The translations under genes and the position numbers were made by a program. A model generated the notes under the pieces. It saw only the letters and a program-made list of their open reading frames with translations, searched no databases and was not told the origin of the DNA. A stretch of 64,000 nucleotides of DNA from Segatella copri. GTDB taxonomy: Bacteria > Bacteroidota > Bacteroidia > Bacteroidales > Bacteroidaceae. Shown here one piece after another: positions 1 through 8,883 of this stretch. Each line of letters opens with the position of its first letter. Position 1 is the first letter of the stretch. The stretch spans positions 2,575,001 through 2,639,000 of the forward strand of contig NZ_CP137557.1 in assembly GCF_019249655.2 (NCBI RefSeq). Reading direction: 5' to 3'.

Positions 1-1667
1 TTATTCTTAGGGAATGCGATGCAGTCACGAATACTGTCGAGACCTGCCATGATACTTACGAAACGATCAAGACCGAAAGCAAGACCTGCGTGAGGTGGTG
101 CTCCATACTTGAAGGCATTCATCAGGAAGCCGAACTGAGCCTCAGCACGCTCTGGAGTGAAACCGAGAACTTCGAACATCTTCTCCTGCAACTGGGTGTC
201 GTGGATACGGAGAGAACCTCCACCCACTTCGATACCATTGCAAACGAAGTCGTATGCCTTGGCACGAACCTGCTCAGGATGCTCGTCGAGCAATGGGATA
301 TCATCAGGATTTGGCATGGTGAATGGATGGTGTGTAGCCATCAGGCGCTGCTCCTCATCACTCCACTCGAAGAGAGGGAAGTCAACAATCCAAAGACACT
401 TGAACACGTTCTTGTCGCGCAAGCCGAGACGGTCACCCATCTCAAGACGCAAAGAGCAAAGCTGAATACGTGTCTTGTTAGCGTTGTCACCACTCAAAAT
501 CAATACGAGGTCGCCATCCTTGGCACCCATCACCGTCTTGATTTCTGCGAGTTCCTCTGGAGAGTAGAACTTATCTATGCTACTCTTCACGGTGCCGTCA
601 GCATTGTACTTGATATATACCAAGCCCTTGGCACCTACCTGTGGACGCTTCACGAAGTCGGTTAACTCGTTCAACTGCTTACGGCTATAGTCTGCACAAC
701 CAGGAACGCAGATACCACCGATATACTTAGCCTCATCGAATACAGAGAAGTTACCCTTGCCAGCGAAAGCATCCTTCAACTCAACGAACTCCATACCGAA
801 ACGCAAGTCCGGCTTATCGCTACCGAAACGGCGCATAGCCTCGTGCCATGTCATCTGCTCCAGCTTAGGAAGCTCTATGCCACGAATCTCCTTGAACAAG
901 TGGCGAGCCATCTCCTCGAAAAGGTTGATTACATCATCCTGATCCACAAAACTCATCTCGCAGTCAATCTGAGTAAACTCAGGCTGACGGTCTGCACGGA
1001 GGTCCTCGTCACGGAAGCACTTTGCAATCTGGAAGTAACGGTCGAAACCTGCTACCATCAGCAGCTGCTTCAAAGTCTGAGGACTCTGAGGAAGTGCGTA
1101 GAACTGACCTGGGTTCATACGAGATGGAACCACGAAGTCACGGGCACCCTCTGGAGTACTGCCGATGAGGATAGGAGTCTCCACCTCCATGAAGTTCTGA
1201 GCATCGAGGAAGTTGCGAATCAAGATACACATACGGTGGCGCAACTCCAGGTTCTTGCGCACAGCAGGGCGGCGCAAGTCGAGATAACGATATTTCATGC
1301 GAATATCGTCACCACCATCGGTATTGTCCTCGATGGTGAAAGGAGGAGTCTGGCTCTGAGAGAGCACGTTGAGTTCCTTCACCAGGATTTCGATATCGCC
1401 CGTATCCATCTTAGGATTCTTGCTTTGGCGTTCGCTTACCACACCCTTGATCTGGATGCAATACTCACGGCCCAGCTTGTTGGCTGCATCACACAATTCC
1501 TTATCGTCAGCCTCATTGAAGACCAACTGTGTGATACCATAACGGTCGCGCAAGTCAACGAATGTCATACCACCCATTTTTCTTGAGCGCTGTACCCATC
1601 CGGCAAGTGTCACTTCCTTGCCAGCATCAGAGAGGCGTAACTCTCCACATGTATTACTTCTGTACAT
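1..1667 (-). CDS. aspS: Aspartyl-tRNA synthetase, C-terminus cut by window edge
   Basis: Charges tRNA-Asp with aspartate in the cytoplasm. The reverse strand reads [19 protein letters not shown] at the start, an N-terminal OB-fold anticodon-binding domain, followed by class II catalytic motifs: motif 2 [16 protein letters not shown] and the late motif 3 region [12 protein letters not shown] bacterial GAD-type insertion lies between these motifs. About 555 codons are present; family members run to about 585, so roughly 30 residues lie outside the window. The ATG at 1665-1667 is chosen because it begins the conserved N-terminus and sits about 35 nt below a good promoter. Four tRNA-Asp genes lie near the other end of the window. 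Confidence 0.97.
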   Translation of the reverse strand, partial: MYRSNTCGELRLSDAGKEVTLAGWVQRSRKMGGMTFVDLRDRYGITQLVFNEADDKELCDAANKLGREYCIQIKGVVSERQSKNPKMDTGDIEILVKELNVLSQSQTPPFTIEDNTDGGDDIRMKYRYLDLRRPAVRKNLELRHRMCILIRNFLDAQNFMEVETPILIGSTPEGARDFVVPSRMNPGQFYALPQSPQTLKQLLMVAGFDRYFQIAKCFRDEDLRADRQPEFTQIDCEMSFVDQDDVINLFEEMARHLFKEIRGIELPKLEQMTWHEAMRRFGSDKPDLRFGMEFVELKDAFAGKGNFSVFDEAKYIGGICVPGCADYSRKQLNELTDFVKRPQVGAKGLVYIKYNADGTVKSSIDKFYSPEELAEIKTVMGAKDGDLVLILSGDNANKTRIQLCSLRLEMGDRLGLRDKNVFKCLWIVDFPLFEWSDEEQRLMATHHPFTMPNPDDIPLLDEHPEQVRAKAYDFVCNGIEVGGGSLRIHDTQLQEKMFEVLGFTPERAEAQFGFLMNAFKYGAPPHAGLAFGLDRFVSIMAGLDSIRDCIAFPKN

Positions 1668-1701
1668 ACCTTATTATATTATATAATTTATTTCCAATTT
1701 G

Positions 1702-1732
1702 CAAAGTTACGATAAATAAAGGAAATAACAAA
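1702..1732 (-). promoter_or_regulatory. Bacteroidota-type promoter for aspS
   Basis: On the minus strand TTTG (1729-1732), 19 nt, then TAACTTTG (1702-1709). This matches the Bacteroidota sigma-70 consensus TTTG-N19/21-TAnnTTTG. Transcription would start near 1695, giving a leader of about 30 nt. Confidence 0.75.
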
Positions 1733-1740
1733 ATAAAATC

Positions 1741-1770
1741 GCAAAAATGTTACAGAAATAACATCTTTGC
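1741..1770. terminator. Stem-loop upstream of aspS
   Basis: GCAAAAATGTTA and TAACATCTTTGC form an almost perfect 12-bp stem around a 6-nt loop, with T-rich sequence on both sides. It can end the minus-strand Spy-like transcript about 110 nt after its stop codon. It lies 8 nt above the aspS -33 box, so a regulatory role is also possible. Confidence 0.55.
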
Positions 1771-1878
1771 GATTTTTTAACGGGCAACTGGGCTAGAAAC
1801 CAGCCCATAGCTGCTATATTTCATTTTTTTCAAGTAAGTAGTTTCCACTTACATTCCTTTTATTTTCTGGCATTCATT

Positions 1879-2343
1879 TTATTTTCTGGCATTCCTGAAA
1901 GCCTGGCGATGGAACTGCTCCTCAGCCTTGATGATGCGGAGCACCTTGCTTGCTGGCAGGATATACAGAAATCGGGAATGATATTCCTGCTGCAACTGTT
2001 TCATCTCAATATCAAGTTCGTCCTGGCGGCGGATAGCTTCTTCACATGCCCGTTCATCCTTCGGATTGACAAAATGAAAGCGGCGCATCGCATCAAAATG
2101 CGAACGCATCTTTCTCATCATCTGACGATAAACCGGGAAGAACCTGGCTGCCTCCCTAGGGGTGAGTGCGGCATGGGTGGTGATGTATTGTTCCAAATCT
2201 GCCTCGAAGCGCTTCGGATCAAACGGAGGGCGCTGCTTCTTCGGATTGCCGGCAAATCCATCTGTGCTTGACATGCTCAGCATACCAATCATCATCACCG
2301 ACAGAAATACCATCAGTTTGCTTTTTATGAGTTGTTTCATCAT
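1879..2343 (-). CDS. Spy/CpxP-like periplasmic protein
   Basis: A 154-aa exported protein. Residues 1-30 are a signal peptide with hydrophobic core LMVFLSVMMIGMLSM. The mature part is highly charged and helical. It has the layout of Bacteroidota Spy-like proteins (DLEQYITTHAALTPREAARFFPVYRQM, an LTxxEA-type helix, then Arg-rich amphipathic helices to residue 154). Such proteins act as periplasmic chaperones or envelope-stress sensors. It is the last gene of a minus-strand group behind an ECF sigma factor and a membrane protein, which fits an envelope-stress output. The family call rests on pattern and context, not on a decisive motif. Confidence 0.6.
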   Translation of the reverse strand: MMKQLIKSKLMVFLSVMMIGMLSMSSTDGFAGNPKKQRPPFDPKRFEADLEQYITTHAALTPREAARFFPVYRQMMRKMRSHFDAMRRFHFVNPKDERACEEAIRRQDELDIEMKQLQQEYHSRFLYILPASKVLRIIKAEEQFHRQAFRNARK

Positions 2344-2398
2344 TTTCTTGCTTTCTTTTTTGAATATTTACTACTCTAAGTTGCATTAATGAGACATT

Positions 2399-2824
2399 CT
2401 AGTTCTCAGCCACAAGCTGGGCATAGAAATCCTGGCTATCCATCATGGCATAGTCTGCCATCTGGTCAAAGCTGGCATCTTCGCTGTTATAGTACAACTG
2501 GTTTCCTGCGGCATGGCTGGCATGCGCCATCTGCGCATCTCTTTTTCCCTGATGCTGCAAGCCAATCAACATTCCTCCTCCCAGTAAGACAACAGCAGCA
2601 ATGGCAGCAGCAATCTTGCCCATCCCCATTCGCTTCCACAGAGAAACCTTCATGGCTCTACGAGGAATCGCAGTGGATGCTGCAGGACTAGCAAGTCCAA
2701 CAACCTTCTCTTCTGGAATCTGCGCCATAATCTGGTCTGTCAACTGGTCAAAATATCCAGCGGGCACCTGAAAGTGGTTGTCCTTGCCAAAAATATCATT
2801 TATTTTTTTCTCTTCTTGAATCAT
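2399..2824 (-). CDS. Single-pass membrane protein, possible anti-sigma factor
   Basis: 141 aa. The cytoplasmic N-terminus (1-70) begins MIQEEKKINDIFGKDNHFQVPAGYFDQLTDQIM, a pattern I recognise from Bacteroidota proteins encoded after ECF sigma genes. One membrane segment lies around residues 72-88 (IAAAIAAVVLLGGGMLIGL), followed by a short periplasmic tail rich in His, Tyr, Asp and Met. It lies 77 nt behind the sigma factor and 55 nt before the Spy-like gene. Topology and neighbours suggest it tethers the sigma factor, but no zinc-binding anti-sigma motif (HxxxCxxC) is present, so this role is inference. Confidence 0.55.
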   Translation of the reverse strand: MIQEEKKINDIFGKDNHFQVPAGYFDQLTDQIMAQIPEEKVVGLASPAASTAIPRRAMKVSLWKRMGMGKIAAAIAAVVLLGGGMLIGLQHQGKRDAQMAHASHAAGNQLYYNSEDASFDQMADYAMMDSQDFYAQLVAEN

Positions 2825-2901
2825 ATCAATATCCCTTTCTTTATCTTTTAGAGATTCTTTATATTATTGTGACGAAATTGCTCCCCGAAGGTTTAATCCA
2901 C

Positions 2902-3453
2902 CTATTCATAAAGATGCAAATATTCTGTTATTTTCTTCACTGCCAGATGATAAGATGCCTTGAGTGCTCCCTCACTGGTATCGAGAATCTTACTGATTTC
3001 TGAATATTTCAACTCATCGAAATATTTCAAGGTAAACACCGTGCGCTGCACTTCGGGCAACCGGGCCACAGCTTCCTGCAACCGGGCCTGAGCCTCATCG
3101 CCATCAAAGTAGTCATCACTCATCAGTCGTGCCGCTACCCCAGGATCATCTTCAGTACTCACGGTGGAAGAAAGGGCAGCCTTGTGCCGTCGAATCAAGT
3201 CGAGCGCTTCATTGATGGCTATGCGATGGAGCCAAGTAGAAAGCGACGACTTACCCTGGAAGCTATCCAGATTGTTCCAAACCTTGAGAAAGGCATTTTG
3301 CAGCACATCATTGGCATCCTCATGATTCAAGACGATACGACGCACCTTCCAGTATAGCGGCTCGCTATACTGCTTCACCAGGACGGCGAATCCTTCTCGC
3401 CTGGTGCGTGGCTCCCGGAGCATTTCTATCATCTCTTTATCACTGAGTTCCAT
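2902..3453 (-). CDS. ECF-family RNA polymerase sigma factor
   Basis: 183 aa. Region 2 lies around residues 25-90, with the core-binding and -10 recognition sequence DANDVLQNAFLKVWNNLDSF and STWLHRIAINEALDLIRR. Region 4 lies around 128-178 (LPEVQRTVFTLKYF followed by the helix-turn-helix ELKYSEISKILDTSEGALKA). Length and two-domain layout are standard for ECF sigma factors. The L,D-transpeptidase gene ends 42 nt upstream on the same strand and the membrane protein follows, so all are probably co-transcribed. A cell-envelope regulon is likely but not proven by sequence. Confidence 0.92.
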   Translation of the reverse strand: MELSDKEMIEMLREPRTRREGFAVLVKQYSEPLYWKVRRIVLNHEDANDVLQNAFLKVWNNLDSFQGKSSLSTWLHRIAINEALDLIRRHKAALSSTVSTEDDPGVAARLMSDDYFDGDEAQARLQEAVARLPEVQRTVFTLKYFDELKYSEISKILDTSEGALKASYHLAVKKITEYLHLYE

Positions 3454-3495
3454 AATCTTATATGACCTTATTGATGTTTTACTTTATGTTATTTA

Positions 3496-5067
3496 CTACA
3501 GATATTTCTTCAACAAGTTGTATATTACTTCGTCGAATCCATAGACATCCGGATAGTTAGCCATTCCGCCAGCAAGCGGATAGAGGGTATAATAGGTGAT
3601 GAAGAGCGGAACCTGCGGATTCACCTTCACGGAGCCCACCACCTTGCTTCGGATGCTGAGCGAATCGGCTGTCATGGAATATTCGATGCGCTGCAAGAGC
3701 TTAGGGTTCTTTTCTTTCAGCAGGAACTTAGCCAATTCAAACGGCCTCTCCACCCTCACGCAGCCATGCGACACGCCACGATTTTCCTTTTCAAACACGC
3801 TTCTGCTAGATGTATCATGCAGATAGACGGAGAAATTGTTATCAAACCGGAAGATAATTCTGCCCAAGGCATTGCCCTTTCCGCCCCGCTGCACCACACC
3901 ATACTTACCCGAAACAAGCATACTGCGCGTAACCCTAGCCGGATCTACCTCCTTGCCCGTAGAGCGATCGGAAATAAAGTAATTTCGAGACTTGAAATAG
4001 CCCACGTTTCCCGCATGATGCGCCATATCCTTGAGTATGATACTGCGAGGCACAAACCATTTCGGATTCAAGTCCATCCGCTTGAAATAGCTGGTAAGCA
4101 ATGGGGTTTTGGTCTTGGTGGAACCACACCCTATCCGCATTGACAGCGTATCCTGATGATCGATGGCATAAAGATGGTAAGACGGGATGTTGACCAGCAC
4201 ATACTTCTGATGCTTTTCAGGACTATCCGCCTGTCGCCAGCGGCAACGCTCCATATTCACCAGAATCTTAATCCTCATCGCCTTGTCCAATCCCGGTGTC
4301 TGTAACTTCTTAGCCAACTGCTCATAAAACGCAGACTTGGGTTGCACATCATGCAGAAAAGCAGTCAAGGAATTGGATGCAGCGTTCTGATTATCCCCTG
4401 CACCGTCACTTTTACCACTCTTTACAATCTGCTGTAAAGCAAGAAGATAGAAATGATCATTGGCATGATCGATCTTCACATCATAGAGTCCTCGATACCT
4501 TACGGGGCGCTTGATGGAATCGTATGGATTGGGATCGATGCTGTCGAGACGATTGAGCACAAAAGAAGGATTGACATAGCCAAATCGCTGTCCACCTGCA
4601 TAGCGCAGATACGACTTGGTGAGTCGGTATTCCAATCTGGCAAGCACATGGTTAATATCCTCCATACCCTCGCCCAATTGCAGTTCACGGAGTCGAAGCA
4701 GGTCATTCTCTATGTTTTTCACAAAGAAATGCTTCGGATTGAGCCCCATGTCCCCCACCCGCTGAAGATAAGCTAGCAAGGTGTCGGCACGATGATCCAC
4801 ACCATGCCTGTCAATCCAAAGGAAGCCCCCTTTTTTGCGGTAATATCTCTTGGTATGCTGGTCAGCCACGGTTGTGCCGCCATCATTGCGCATCAAGCTA
4901 TCCATCAGCTCCCTAATCACCTGCGAGTTGATGGCATAGTTCGGATTACGCATTTCCTGGTAGTATTCTAACGATAGTCCTACATTGCTATTCGGCTCAT
5001 GCTCCTGGCATGATAGCAAAGCCAGACACAGCAACGCAGGAATAAACTTTAAGAGTCTCACTGACAT
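3496..5067 (-). CDS. L,D-transpeptidase (YkuD domain) lipoprotein
   Basis: 523 aa from the ATG at 5065-5067. An upstream ATG at 5094 would add nine residues before the signal sequence and is less likely. Residues 1-20 are a lipoprotein signal ending in the lipobox LALLSC. A large N-terminal scaffold region (about 30-300) as in YcbB/LdtD precedes a YkuD catalytic domain with YLHDTSSRSVF and the active-site motif SHGCVRV (Cys nucleophile). These enzymes make 3-3 crosslinks in peptidoglycan or attach proteins to it. The gene leads into the ECF sigma/membrane protein/Spy-like group, which ties that sigma factor to wall maintenance. Confidence 0.9.
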   Translation of the reverse strand: MSVRLLKFIPALLCLALLSCQEHEPNSNVGLSLEYYQEMRNPNYAINSQVIRELMDSLMRNDGGTTVADQHTKRYYRKKGGFLWIDRHGVDHRADTLLAYLQRVGDMGLNPKHFFVKNIENDLLRLRELQLGEGMEDINHVLARLEYRLTKSYLRYAGGQRFGYVNPSFVLNRLDSIDPNPYDSIKRPVRYRGLYDVKIDHANDHFYLLALQQIVKSGKSDGAGDNQNAASNSLTAFLHDVQPKSAFYEQLAKKLQTPGLDKAMRIKILVNMERCRWRQADSPEKHQKYVLVNIPSYHLYAIDHQDTLSMRIGCGSTKTKTPLLTSYFKRMDLNPKWFVPRSIILKDMAHHAGNVGYFKSRNYFISDRSTGKEVDPARVTRSMLVSGKYGVVQRGGKGNALGRIIFRFDNNFSVYLHDTSSRSVFEKENRGVSHGCVRVERPFELAKFLLKEKNPKLLQRIEYSMTADSLSIRSKVVGSVKVNPQVPLFITYYTLYPLAGGMANYPDVYGFDEVIYNLLKKYL

Positions 5068-5130
5068 ATCACTATTTGAAGGGAGTACGTCCAAGATGCC
5101 TCAGAAAAGCACCTTCAACAGACGCTGTAA

Positions 5131-5448
5131 CTATCGTCTTACAGTAATCTTGCGAGTAAACGATGGTCCCACCTTAATAATATATACGCCATCAGGCAAA
5201 GCAAGACCGATGCGCTTGTCAACACCATCCACTCTAAACGATTTCACTGCGATGCCAGCCAGATTATAGATAGTAACCACCTGGTTGTTGGCACCGGTAA
5301 TGTGCATCACACCGTTACCATAGGTCAGCGTGATGTCCTGCACATCCAAATCAATCAGCTCCACGGCACTATTGGCAGCCATGGTATTTGCTGGCATTGC
5401 GAGCATCATACCCGCAACAGTTATGATGGTAAATAGAGTTTTCTTCAT
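5131..5448 (-). CDS. Small secreted protein with T9SS sorting-domain-like C-terminus
   Basis: 105 aa. Residues 1-24 are a clear signal peptide (MKKTLFTIITVAGMMLAMPA...AA). The remaining 80 residues resemble the type IX secretion C-terminal beta-sandwich: VTIYNLAGIAVKSFRV, then LPDGVYIIKVG and a closing KITVRR. Normally this tail ends a much larger exported enzyme. Here it is nearly the whole mature protein, with no passenger. It may be a minimal T9SS substrate or the stub of a formerly longer gene. A -7 element (TATCTTTG on the minus strand, 5480-5487) lies about 30 nt upstream. Confidence 0.65.
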   Translation of the reverse strand: MKKTLFTIITVAGMMLAMPANTMAANSAVELIDLDVQDITLTYGNGVMHITGANNQVVTIYNLAGIAVKSFRVDGVDKRIGLALPDGVYIIKVGPSFTRKITVRR

Positions 5449-5488
5449 ATCGTTGCAAATTTCGTTAAAATACTTTTTGCAAAGATAT

Positions 5489-5539
5489 AAAAAAAGAAGG
5501 AACCCACCACCTTTTTCGGCAGAAAGTTCCTTCTTTTTA
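5489..5539 (-). terminator. Intrinsic terminator after galE
   Basis: AAAAAGAAGGAAC and GTTCCTTCTTTTT form a 13-bp stem around a 23-nt loop, with a run of T on the minus strand. It begins 20 nt beyond the galE stop codon and separates galE from the small T9SS-tail gene. Confidence 0.75.
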
Positions 5540-5558
5540 AGAATATTTAATCTATAAC

Positions 5559-6596
5559 TTACATGATTCCGTCAGCACGGAGCTTCTCCTGCCACTTCCA
5601 GGCAGATGCAAGCACGTCAGAAAGGTTAGACTCAGCCTTCCAGCCGAGCACCTTGTTAGCCTTGGTGCAGTCGCCCCAGATCTTCTCGATATCACCCTCA
5701 CGACGAGGACCATACTTCCAGTTCAGCTTTACGCCAGTAGCCTTTTCGAAGGTCTCTACGATTTCGAGAGTTGAGTTACCTTTACCGGTACCAATGTTGA
5801 AGTACTCAATTGGCTCAGTCTCCTTGTCGAGCACACGGGCCATAGCGCAAACGTGAGCCTTGGCAAGGTCAACTACATAGATGTAGTCGCGGATGCAGGT
5901 TCCGTCAGGAGTATCATAGTCGTTACCGAAGATGGTAAGCTCCTTGCGGATGCCCATGGCTGTCTGTGTTACGTAAGGAATCAAGTTGTTTGGCACACCA
6001 TTAGGCAACTCACCGATTTCTGCAGATGGATGGGCACCGATTGGATTGAAGTATCTCAACACAATACTCTTGATATTAGCGCCACTATGGATATAGTCGG
6101 CAATGATCTGCTCGTTAATTTCCTTGGTGTTACCGTATGGAGAAGTAGCCTTCTGGTGAGGAGCATCCTCAGTAACAGGCAGGTTCTCCGGCTTTGGCTG
6201 ACCGTAAACGGTGCAGGAAGAAGAGAAGATGATACCCTTTACATTATACTGTGGCATGAGCTCAAGCAGATTGATGAGCGAAACCAAGTTGTTGCGGTAG
6301 TAGAGCAAAGGCTTCTGCACGCTCTCGCCCACAGCCTTGCTGGCAGCAAAGTGGATGATACCCTCGATAGCTGGATACTTCTTGAACACGGCCTCCGTTG
6401 CAGCCTTGTCGCGCAAGTCTACCTGCTCGAAAGCAGGGCGAATGCCTGTGATTTTCTCAATACCGTCGAGTACCTCGATCTTAGAGTTAGAGAGGTCATC
6501 TACGATTACTACGTTGTAGCCAGCCTGCTGCAACTCTACTGTGGTATGGCTACCGATGAAGCCTGTACCGCCTGTTACCAAAATTGTCTGTTTCAT
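5559..6596 (-). CDS. galE: UDP-glucose 4-epimerase
   Basis: 345 aa, the usual length. Interconverts UDP-glucose and UDP-galactose (Leloir pathway; supplies galactose for surface glycans). The N-terminus carries the NAD-binding Rossmann motif TGGTGFIGSH. The catalytic Ser region is FSSSCTVYGQ, and the Tyr-x3-Lys pair is in SPYGNTKE. The substrate-binding segment RYFNPIGAHPSAEIGE is intact. The gene stands alone between its own promoter and terminator, and diverges from fbp. Confidence 0.97.
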   Translation of the reverse strand: MKQTILVTGGTGFIGSHTTVELQQAGYNVVIVDDLSNSKIEVLDGIEKITGIRPAFEQVDLRDKAATEAVFKKYPAIEGIIHFAASKAVGESVQKPLLYYRNNLVSLINLLELMPQYNVKGIIFSSSCTVYGQPKPENLPVTEDAPHQKATSPYGNTKEINEQIIADYIHSGANIKSIVLRYFNPIGAHPSAEIGELPNGVPNNLIPYVTQTAMGIRKELTIFGNDYDTPDGTCIRDYIYVVDLAKAHVCAMARVLDKETEPIEYFNIGTGKGNSTLEIVETFEKATGVKLNWKYGPRREGDIEKIWGDCTKANKVLGWKAESNLSDVLASAWKWQEKLRADGIM

Positions 6597-6654
6597 TATC
6601 GTTAGCTTTATTGAAAAGTTGATATTCTAATTAACTAGAATCTAGTTACGGATG

Positions 6655-6685
6655 CAAAAGTACTGCAAAAATATGAAACTACAAA
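6655..6685 (-). promoter_or_regulatory. Promoter for galE
   Basis: Minus strand TTTG (6682-6685), 19 nt, TACTTTTG (6655-6662). It matches the Bacteroidota consensus and gives a leader of about 50 nt. Confidence 0.65.
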
Positions 6686-6736
6686 ATAAAATCGAAAAAA
6701 TATCTCGACAAATTCTTTATTTTCAAGAATTAGCTG

Positions 6737-6744
6737 TAACTTTG
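6737..6744 (+). promoter_or_regulatory. -7 element for fbp
   Basis: TAACTTTG, about 50 nt before the fbp start codon. No convincing TTTG box is found 19-21 nt upstream, so only the -7 half is supported. The galE promoter lies about 50 bp away on the opposite strand. Confidence 0.45.
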
Positions 6745-6794
6745 CACTTGAAATATCTCGAATATAATTATCAACTAAACGCAAAAAAGATTTT

Positions 6795-8789
6795 ATGGTA
6801 GCAAAACATTATGACATAAATCATGACATGCGATACTTGCAGCTCCTGGCCCAGTCGTTTCCTACGGTGGCTGAGGCGAGCACGGAGATCATCAACCTGC
6901 AAGCCATTCTCAACCTCCCGAAGGGCACGGAACATTTCCTTGCCGACATCCACGGAGAGTATGAGGCTTTCCTCCACGTATTGAAGAATGCATCAGGAAA
7001 CATCAAGCGCAAAGTGAACGAACTCTTCGGCAACACACTGCGCGAACAGGATAAGCGTGAGCTCTGCACGCTCATCTATTATCCGGAACAGATGCTGGAA
7101 CAGGTGAAACAGCGAGAAGCTGACATTAACGACTGGTATCACATCACCCTGCACCAGCTGGTGGCTGTATGCCGTGATGTATCGAGCAAATACACCCGTT
7201 CCAAGGTGCGCAAGTCGTTGCCATGTGATTTTTCCTACATCATCCAGGAACTCCTGCATGAGCATACCGAAGACCATGACAAGGCGGCTTACGTCAACGT
7301 CATCGTGGATACCATCATCAGCACTGGGCGTGCCGACGACTTCATTGTAGCCATCGCTAACGTCATCCAGCGACTCGCCATCGACCAGCTCCATATCTTG
7401 GGCGACATCTACGACCGTGGTCCAGGCGCACATATCATCCTCGACAAGATGCGCCGCTATCACAGCTGGGACATGCAGTGGGGTAACCACGACGTGCTCT
7501 GGATGGGAGCTGCTGCCGGCAACGATGCCTGCATCTGCAACGTTATCCGCCTCTCGCTGCGCTATGCCAACTTGGCTACCCTGGAAGAAGGATACGGCAT
7601 CAACCTCATCCCGCTAGCCACTTTTGCGATGGACACCTACGGCGACGACCCTTGCGAGGAGTTCAAGCCTAAGATGACGGGCGGTGCTGCTGCCATGGAC
7701 GAGAAGACACAGCGACTCACCTCCTTGATGCACAAGGCCATCGCCGTAATCCAGTTTAAGATAGAAAGTCAACTCTTCCAGAAACACCCGGAATGGAAGA
7801 TGGAGGGACGCCGACTCTTCGAACAGGTAAACTTCGAGAAGGGAACAGTGATGGTGGACGGAAAGGAATATGAGATGACTTCCTGCAACTTCCCTACTAT
7901 CGACCCGAAACAGCCTAACAGGCTGAGCCCGGAGGAAGAACTGCTGATGCAGAAACTGCACCACTCCTTCAAGGTTTGCGAAAAACTGCACAAACATATC
8001 CGCGTGATGCTTCAGCATGGCTGCATGTATGCCATCTTCAACAACAACCTGCTCTTCCACGCATCTTGCCCACTCAACGAAGACGGCACATTAAAAGAGG
8101 TGGAAATCTATCCAGGACAGAAATATAGCGGAAAGGAGCTGATGCACCATACAGGCATGCAGATTCGCACCGCCTTCCAGCAAGACAGCGACCCTAACGA
8201 GCAAGAATACGCCATCGACTACTTCATCTATCTGTGGTGCGGCCCTGACAGTCCACTCTTCGACAAGAGCAAGATGGCTACCTTCGAGCGCTATTTCATC
8301 GCCGACAAGGAGACCCATAAGGAGGAGAAAGGCTACTACTTCAAGTTGCGCGACAACGAAGAGGTGATAGACCACATCATGGATGCCTTCGGACTTGGCG
8401 GCGAAAACCGCCACATCATCAACGGTCACGTGCCAGTGCGCACCCTGAAGGGCGAGAATCCTATCAAGGCAAATGGTAAGCTGATGGTCATCGACGGCGG
8501 TTTCTCCAAGGCCTACCACAACGAGACGGGCATTGCCGGCTATACCCTGGTTTATCACTCACGCGGTTTCCAACTGGTTCAGCACGAGCCATTCACCAGT
8601 GCCGAAGACGCCATCAAGCGTGGCACCGACATCAAGAGTACCACCCAAATCGTGGAGATGTCAAACCGCCGCATGCTTGTAGCCGATACCGACATAGGGC
8701 ATGAACTTCGCAAGCAGATTGAAGACCTCGAAGAACTCCTTTATGCCTTCCGTCATGGATTCATCAAGGAGACGGAAAGAAAGAAATAG
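6795..8789 (+). CDS. fbp: Fructose-1,6-bisphosphatase, class III
   Basis: 664 aa, typical of the large class III enzymes of Firmicutes and Bacteroidota. Hydrolyses fructose 1,6-bisphosphate to fructose 6-phosphate in gluconeogenesis. The metallophosphoesterase signature is plain: GDIYDRGPGAH at about residue 203, then QWGNHDVLWMGAAAGN, and a late INGHVPVRTLKGE carrying metal-ligand His. The ATG at 6795 precedes the conserved start MVAKHYDINHDMRYLQLLAQ. It is followed by a strong stem-loop and then the YhcH-family gene. Confidence 0.96.
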   Translation: MVAKHYDINHDMRYLQLLAQSFPTVAEASTEIINLQAILNLPKGTEHFLADIHGEYEAFLHVLKNASGNIKRKVNELFGNTLREQDKRELCTLIYYPEQMLEQVKQREADINDWYHITLHQLVAVCRDVSSKYTRSKVRKSLPCDFSYIIQELLHEHTEDHDKAAYVNVIVDTIISTGRADDFIVAIANVIQRLAIDQLHILGDIYDRGPGAHIILDKMRRYHSWDMQWGNHDVLWMGAAAGNDACICNVIRLSLRYANLATLEEGYGINLIPLATFAMDTYGDDPCEEFKPKMTGGAAAMDEKTQRLTSLMHKAIAVIQFKIESQLFQKHPEWKMEGRRLFEQVNFEKGTVMVDGKEYEMTSCNFPTIDPKQPNRLSPEEELLMQKLHHSFKVCEKLHKHIRVMLQHGCMYAIFNNNLLFHASCPLNEDGTLKEVEIYPGQKYSGKELMHHTGMQIRTAFQQDSDPNEQEYAIDYFIYLWCGPDSPLFDKSKMATFERYFIADKETHKEEKGYYFKLRDNEEVIDHIMDAFGLGGENRHIINGHVPVRTLKGENPIKANGKLMVIDGGFSKAYHNETGIAGYTLVYHSRGFQLVQHEPFTSAEDAIKRGTDIKSTTQIVEMSNRRMLVADTDIGHELRKQIEDLEELLYAFRHGFIKETERKK

Positions 8790-8808
8790 AAACAACAAGA
8801 TAATCAGA

Positions 8809-8846
8809 TTTCGCAAGTGGCTTAGCTTCTCTAACCACTTGCGAAA
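8809..8846 (+). terminator. Stem-loop after fbp
   Basis: TTTCGCAAGTGG and CCACTTGCGAAA form a perfect 12-bp stem with a 14-nt loop, starting 20 nt after the fbp stop. The downstream tract is only TTTCAC, so termination may be partial. It lies 38 nt before the next start codon. Confidence 0.5.
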
Positions 8847-8883
8847 TTTCACAGAATACAGACAAATCAAAACTATCAGAAAA

